Positions 58,701 through 64,000 of a stretch of 64,000 nt of DNA are shown here, piece after piece (position 1 is the first letter of the stretch; each line of letters begins with the position of its first letter). The translations under genes were made by a program, and so were the position numbers. Under the pieces are notes generated by a model, which did not search any database, was not told the DNA's origin, and saw only the letters and a program-made list of their open reading frames with translations. This DNA is from Chrysaora quinquecirrha (lineage: Eukaryota; Cnidaria; Scyphozoa; Semaeostomeae; Pelagiidae), in contig JACTAT010000052.1 of the NCBI GenBank assembly GCA_014526335.1, positions 4,323,068 through 4,387,067 on the forward strand. Direction: 5' to 3'.

Positions 58701-59529
58701 TTGATGGAAAACTTCAAATTTTAGTGGAATATTCAGAATTATTTTAAATAACTCTAGCCACCATCCCTGCTAGGTTAGAAAGATCACAACATGCCTCGAA
58801 CATGCACTCAAGGTGAAATATGCACACCTATTTCCAATGTTTCTATTGCACCTATACTCCTTAGTGTAAGTATTCTCTTTTGCAGCTTCCATTATACATT
58901 ACAAATGTCAGATTCACCCAACAATACCCGAGAAAGCACAGGTGCAAATCAACACTGGGATTGTCGCTGCTTTGCATAAAGCAGAAAAATTGCAAAATGT
59001 GAACCTATACAGTATTTAAACATTAAAATGTACACGAAAGTTATTCCGTGCATATGGGAAACTTTCTTCTGACACCCTTAGAACTGTAACCCAGACTTCC
59101 TCTAGTGACTGTTTTTGTATGTAGGTTTTGTACTGTTTCATCTCATGCACCCCAAACAGTAAGCAGATAACTGGAGGTATATGTGCTACTGATAAGTACC
59201 TTGTCTGTCTCTTTTTTGGAGGAGATTTTGTCTTTTTTGTTTTTGGCTTTTGCTTCACTTCAATGTCGTCATCGCCACTGAACTCTGCAGAATTTTTAAA
59301 AAAAATTGTTAAAAATATCTTTGAAGCGCCATCAGGCTAAAAGCATTGTGTATACTTGGTGTACACTGTACAGTACACAGCACAACACAACAAACTAAAC
59401 TCGAAAAAATTACGAACAAATGATGATGACAACATTATTACAAATAACGCGATAACCTTCAGGAACGTAGTCTTCATCATCAGAGCTATCATAACCACCA
59501 AAATCAGATTCCTCTTCTGAGTCCATCAT
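55796..59529 (-). CDS. CFDP1: Craniofacial development protein 1 / BCNT domain protein, complete
   Basis: Eight exons: 59457-59529, 59200-59284, 58251-58494, 57392-57465, 57080-57205, 56813-56882, 56177-56256 and 55796-55889. They sum to 846 bases, 281 residues plus stop (human 299). The N-terminus is acidic (MMDSEEESDFGGYDSSDDED) and is followed by basic (KPKTKKTKSPPKKRQTR) and long Glu-rich tracts with QRIDNIWKSM. The C-terminal BCNT domain reads RKRPGGLSGVLGAIGKKTKL, KSKKDWEAFKKDEGIVDEL and YLEKQDFLQRVDVRTWENER. In yeast the homologue Swc5 is a SWR1 subunit acting in H2A.Z deposition (family knowledge). A nuclear chromatin role is expected. The longer open frame at 57972-58616 is read-through into introns. 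Confidence 0.95.
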
Positions 59530-60739
59530 CTTGCTAGCCAAGCTTTTCTCTGTCTACTCCAACTTCTCCTCTTTTCTCTTTCAGCTGTGTGCATGCAATG
59601 GTGGTGCAGCTGGCTAGTTTTTGTCTCCACGATGACTCCATTATGAGCCAGCCTCTTTCACATGATGTTAAATATTTCATTTTGTTCGACTCTCAAAGAA
59701 TTTTTCCACAGTGGGTTCGATTCCCACCAAGTCAAACTCACAAGACAGCGAGAACGAGCGAGGAGAGTTGTCACCTGCTCCATGTAATCCCAGGGAAAGA
59801 TCCACCTATATAAAATACTTATAGGGAACTAATGATATATCGAATTTCTCAGTATAACGAACTAAAACATTCACTCGTGGAGAATTCCTTTTCCTATTGG
59901 TTTAACGAAAGCTGGATATATCTAAACATGGTCAATAGAATAAAACACGTGTTAATTCTATTGACTATAACAAGCAATTTTCTGATTCCCTTCACCTTCA
60001 CCTTCAGGGTTTGCCATTTAGATTTTCAACTGCAAAGGAACGATTCTATAACGATAGAATAATGTTACATCGTTAAAATCAATAAATTGTCTAAGATCAG
60101 TTCTTTGTTTTCAACATATTTACAATGAAGAAATATTTTGAAACTGGTTTAAAACTTTACCATTAAAAATATATTCCCGCACATTTTGACTTAAAGCATT
60201 GTTAACTTAGGTGAGCTTGGGTTGCTCAGAGCGCCGTTAATGGCTGGTGCTGGTTCTTGTTGTAAAATGGGCGACTAAATAGACCGCGAGTCAATAAGCT
60301 CAAATGGGATCCCTTTTCCCGTAAACGGGTGAGAATTGATGCTAAAGATTCGCGTAAAAAACTCTGATGATACTCAGTGAAGACTCTAGCAGGATCTACA
60401 TTAGGCGAAATTCTTCGCGCGAAGAGATCAATTACTTTGCTTCATTATTAACTTTCTGTTCGACGTCCTTGAATGTTCGTCGCGGCGAATGAGGAAGATT
60501 ATACGGAATGTCTTCTAATTCTGTTAAGAAAGCTTTTATCTGTCTATCTTTCTATCGATACTGTACACTAATCAATAAATAGGTATTATGTACAAGCTTT
60601 TAGCGCGAAGCATTTCGCATAGTGAGATCCTTCTGACTTTAAACCCCATTCGAGACAGCGTAGGGGCATAATTATATCCTTGACTTCAAGTCTTGTACAC
60701 TTTACATAAACAAATCTAACAAATAAAACAGGAACAGGA
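59530..60739. promoter_or_regulatory. CFDP1 upstream / TMEM161 downstream region
   Basis: The CFDP1 promoter should lie just right of 59529. A tRNA-box-B-like word (gggttcgattcccacca) at 59704-59720 suggests a SINE scrap. 60.2-60.6 kb has tcgcgcgaag and gcgaagcatttcgc words. No core promoter motif is assigned. Confidence 0.35.
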
Positions 60740-62853
60740 CTAATTATTGAAAGTTTTTAGATAGAAAACACCGAAAGCAGTCGTGCTGAACCAGCATAAA
60801 AGAGTCCACCAAATAAAATAAGATATCAGTCCTTGAAAAAAGTCTAAATTGTAACATGCTTTTCGTAATATCAAAACGTACTTGCTTCCTTCTTGGAATA
60901 TCGAAGAGTTATTCAAACTTCCCATCAAAGGGGGTGATTGCACAGGGAGGGCTGCTGCAGCATCTAGAATAAAAGAAGAAATGTCACTTCAAGAAAGCAT
61001 CCACTTGGGGTACTCCTCTTGGCTAAGAAGTGGACTTTCGTCATGGTCATGAAGAGACTGACGACGAGATTACCCAAGAGAATTTCTTGAATAGGTTTTA
61101 ACAAAGATTCCGATACTGAAATCTGGCAATTACATGTACTATGTAAAGCATGTCAAAAAAGGATTATCTATTCATCTCTTTATGGCTCTAATGAAAGCCG
61201 AATAAGTATCAGGGGCTTCATACGCTTGCACCTGTGGCTTCGTGGTGTAATCCAGCTGACTCGTGGTGTCAGAAGCTCAGTGTTGTTAGGGTTCGAGCCT
61301 AGCCACGGTAGCGTCACAGCCAGGGTCGAGGTCTCGATTAGTTAACCTACTACTGGGATCCCAGCGACTGGGGCTAAAATACCAATTCACCTTCAACTTC
61401 ATCAATTCAAAGCCAACTAAAGTGACGTCACAGGGGTTGTCTTCACAGCCAGGACCAAGGCCTTATTAGTTTTACATTTGCGATCCTACTGATGAGCCCA
61501 AGTCATCAATTTCATCTTCACTGACACCTATTGGCGTTAGTATGGGCTACAGATGGCCAAAACCATAATTATAGAATTGATGTGGACAACAGCTAAGCAC
61601 TAAGCACCACGACTGTAAATAACATTCGAAAATGACAATGAAATGATCTGCATACCTAACTGAATCCATGCAAATGAAAGAAACAGAAGCATTAGGACTG
61701 GTGCAAGATATTGCAGGGCCACAGCTGACATGTAGAAGAAGATCCGTGCAACCTGAAAAGAGAAACAAAGTATCTCTCATTATAGTAGAGAAGTACAAAG
61801 CAGCATAAGTCCTGCAGGAGATAGCTTGGTAGCTCTGAACGTAGAGTGGACCACCTAGCTACAATCTTGATCAAAATCGTGTGAGACAACTAGACGGTAG
61901 CGCTCCCCCTCCGGTAGGGCATGCCTCTTGTCTCAATAATTTTGGCCATGATTGTAGTCTCTAAGTCTCTATATACAAAAATGTGAAGGTCGCACAAAAG
62001 ATTTTTGGTGCAAGTTTCTCCAGGGGTTCCGGCCGCCCGTTCTTTCAAAAATCTGTCGGAAACTCGAGTACCCGGATGGTAAGTAAGCCATAAAAACAGC
62101 CTCAAATTTTTCTTCAAGGATGAAAACCCCTAAAAGGATGAAGATCGCTTCCTTTCAAAATTACAAGACAAAAAAACAAACAACTTTAAACTGAGAAGGA
62201 TGGTTCAATGTTACCTTTCCTTGAAGTTCAATATTCGTGATTTTTCCAGTTTCTTTTCTAAGCTTCTTAACTCTTTCGTCGGCCATGTTGAGGTATGATT
62301 GTAAAGCTCTTTTCGTTGTGAGTAAACGAAGTATACACATCGATATAACAGTGCATATTCGTGCTAAACTAAAATTCTCTTCCGTCAGGCTGTTGGAAAA
62401 GAAGAAACACCCTTTTAAACATGTAAGGTACTAGGGTACACTTGTTTTAAACTATATATCGCATTTCTACCATTACATATCATTTCTTTGTAAAGTATGA
62501 CACCTCGCATTTTAGTTGAATCTAATCAAACTAATTTGCTGCGTTTACTGCAGCCATTTTGAATGTAGACACATCATTTGGAATTCACAACAGAGCGCAA
62601 TCAAGATGCTCCGAAACCCATACAAAAGCTATCCGGTATAGTGTAAACCGGCTTACATGAGACCCTAGTCTGGACAAGAAATTTGACGGAAAATCAAAAT
62701 GAAATGACCAGTTAATATGCTCTATTCAATATTACTTACAGTGATAATTGTTGATTTCCTGTATTCATTGGGACAATCAAATCTCTGGACATTGGTTTGA
62801 TCCATCCAATGAGAGGAATCAACGGAGAAAGGAGCGAAGCATAGAGAAGAATC
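60740..62853 (-). CDS. TMEM161: Transmembrane protein 161 (A/B type), 3' four exons
   Basis: Exons 62740-62853, 62215-62389, 61656-61752 and 60740-60963 join in frame for 610 bases. They match the C-terminal 40% of TMEM161B. Landmarks are SLLSPLIPLIGWIKPMSRD, FSLARICTVISMCILRLL, ALQSYLNMADERVKKLRKET, GKITNIELQGKVARIFFYMS, AVALQYLAPVLMLL and the end FFQGLISYFIWWTLLCWFST before the stop. At least three membrane helices are visible. The protein is a multi-pass membrane protein; vertebrate TMEM161B is linked to cardiac rhythm and neuronal patterning (family knowledge). The segment between the last two helices is shorter than in human. Upstream exons are not seen up to 64000 and must lie beyond the window. 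Confidence 0.92.
61215..61400 (+). mobile_element. tRNA-derived SINE (family S1), best-preserved copy
   Basis: The head reads tggcttcgtggtgtaatcca (box A-like), gctgactcgtggtgtcagaa, then gttagggttcgagcctagcc, where GGTTCGAGCC fits the box B consensus. The body is gtcgaggtctcgattagtta and the end is near accttcaacttcatc. It sits in the last TMEM161 intron. Confidence 0.8.
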
Positions 62854-62878
62854 CTGCAACAAAATGACGGCTATTATG

Positions 62879-63026
62879 AAAACCTGGAATATTGGAATAT
62901 TGGAATACTGGAATATTGGAATATTAGAATGTTGAACTTTCTCGAAACAGCCTCGAATCAAAAATCATTGTCGAATTTACGAGTTTTGAACATTCCATTA
63001 TTCCATTCCAATATTCCAACATTCCA
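62879..63026. repeat. Inverted TGGAATATT / AATATTCCA tandem arrays
   Basis: Five or six ggaatattggaata-type units (62884-62935) face gttgaac.../...attccattccaatattcca units (62988-63026). They could form a hairpin with a loop of about 50 bases. The arrays are bracketed by a direct duplication (62826-62870 and 63033-63077). Confidence 0.8.
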
Positions 63027-63119
63027 TTCAAGGACCGAAGCGTAGAGAAGAATCCTACAATAAAACGACTGAATGAAAGCATGCAGCTAAAAATGTAAAC
63101 AGATAATTACAATACATTA

Positions 63120-63245
63120 TAGGAAAGGATTTTTCCACAAGTGGCATACCACAATTGATGGGATTTAAACCAAGGACTGCATGATCAGAGAGCCAACGAC
63201 GTTTCCACTGAGCTATAGAGCTCAATGAAATCACCGAGTAACTCT
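63120..63245 (-). mobile_element. tRNA-like SINE head (family S2)
   Basis: Minus strand: CTCTATAGCTCAGTGGAAAC (box A-like), GTTGGCTCTCTGATCATGCA, then CTTGGTTTAAATCCCATCAA (box B-like GGTTTAAATCC). tatggcatgccacttgtgg-type words recur inverted at 63370-63400. The arms do not pair well enough to call a tRNA gene. Confidence 0.65.
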
Positions 63246-64000
63246 CCAAGTCATACTGCCCAAGGCTCTCGTCCCATTTTGCTTTTTGTGTTTCGGCTAT
63301 GTTGAGCCTTCTTCAGCACCATAACTATTACATATATTTGTCATGAATGGCGTCATTCAAATCCCATCTATTGTGGTATGCCACTTGTGGAAAAATCTAT
63401 CCTTGCGTTTGCCATTCATGGCAAATATTTATGGGAAAGGACATGTATTTTCTAAAAAAACGAAATACTATTCTCACCGGATGCAAATCTCTGAATAAGA
63501 TAAGACAATCTAAAGACCCATTCAGCAAGGCAGTGGCCTCCTAAGGGATTTGTTGGGTTATACAACTCAATACATGTGATTTAGCCATCCTTCTTAAGCA
63601 ACTTGCAATATAAGATTAAGCTGCCCCTCCACTCCTCCCGCAGCGACGGTCTCGCCAACTCTCTACCTTTCAAACAGCGAAGCCTCCTTCGCACTCTCAA
63701 TATCTTAGCCAATTGAAACAAAGATAGTAGGACTCGGTGAGGATAAATTACTGTGTGGACTTAACGGTTTTTCGTTGATCCTGAAATTTAATTAGCTTAT
63801 AATGCTGTCCTTATTGTTGCGAATGGGTGCCTTTGTTGATTGACATTGATGTATGTAGATCAGAATATTTTCCAGAGTATCAGAGTGTTGAGATTTAGAT
63901 TGGCAAAAACGCAAGAGGGAGGAAATGTTTATAGGCCTAGGCGAAACCATGAATATATTACTGGCAGGGGAGGAATTTAGGCCGCCACTCGTTTTCAGAA
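63246..64000. other. TMEM161 upstream intronic sequence
   Basis: Contains the inverted partner of the S2 word (catctattgtggtatgccac, 63363-63383). No TMEM161 exon with matching sequence or splice sites was found. Confidence 0.5.

Noticed and set aside
63150..63230. Functional tRNA gene
   Set aside because: A and B boxes are present but the acceptor, D and T stems do not pair convincingly; a SINE head is more likely.

Overview
The window is animal (metazoan) nuclear DNA. It is AT-rich and intron-rich, with GT-AG introns, simple repeats, many short inverted-repeat elements and tRNA-derived SINEs. An invertebrate is most likely. The mix of a CR1/Jockey-like LINE, a multicopy intronless 'GDDTD' gene family and many TA-flanked foldback elements would suit a cnidarian such as a coral or anemone, but that is inference and no species can be read from the sequence.

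Layout. 1-1220 (minus): two exons of a protein built from roughly 45-residue W-(T)HDF / IPIAVG repeats, running off the left edge. 1.63-4.22 kb (minus): a 5'-truncated, decayed LINE that abuts the TM3 exon of a Cys-loop ligand-gated channel gene. 4.22-13.78 kb (minus): that channel gene. Its ligand-binding exons 3 and 4 lie inside a tandem duplication (unit A about 6.54-10.91 kb, unit B about 10.92-16.76 kb), and only unit B keeps the signal-peptide exons. 16.8-18.2 kb: a broken intronless gene with a Cys-rich C-terminus. 19.0-26.5 kb (minus): scattered phase-compatible exons of an unidentified gene. 27.75-33.27 kb (minus): complete EIF6 (245 aa from 8 exons). 35.48-46.27 kb (minus): complete CNOT10 (761 aa from 16 coding exons). 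47.85-50.43 and 52.13-53.68 kb (plus): two tandem paralogues of a small Ser/Thr-rich type I membrane protein (228 and 215 aa), the best candidate here for an undescribed family. 54.0-54.6 kb (minus): last exons of an unidentified gene. 55.80-59.53 kb (minus): complete CFDP1/BCNT (281 aa from 8 exons). 60.74-62.85 kb (minus): the four 3' exons of a TMEM161 gene that continues past the right edge.

EIF6, CNOT10, CFDP1 and TMEM161 are conserved single-copy housekeeping genes (60S subunit maturation, mRNA deadenylation, chromatin, membrane). They share a strand but need not act together. CNOT10 and the first mucin-like gene are divergently arranged about 1.6 kb apart. Between and inside genes lie at least six families of TIR-bearing MITE-like elements, three kinds of tRNA-like SINE heads, GAT/CAT microsatellites, an AACT tetranucleotide array and a GGT-rich minisatellite. 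All exon models come from reading splice sites and frames by eye; for the three complete conserved genes the exon lengths sum to whole codon counts.
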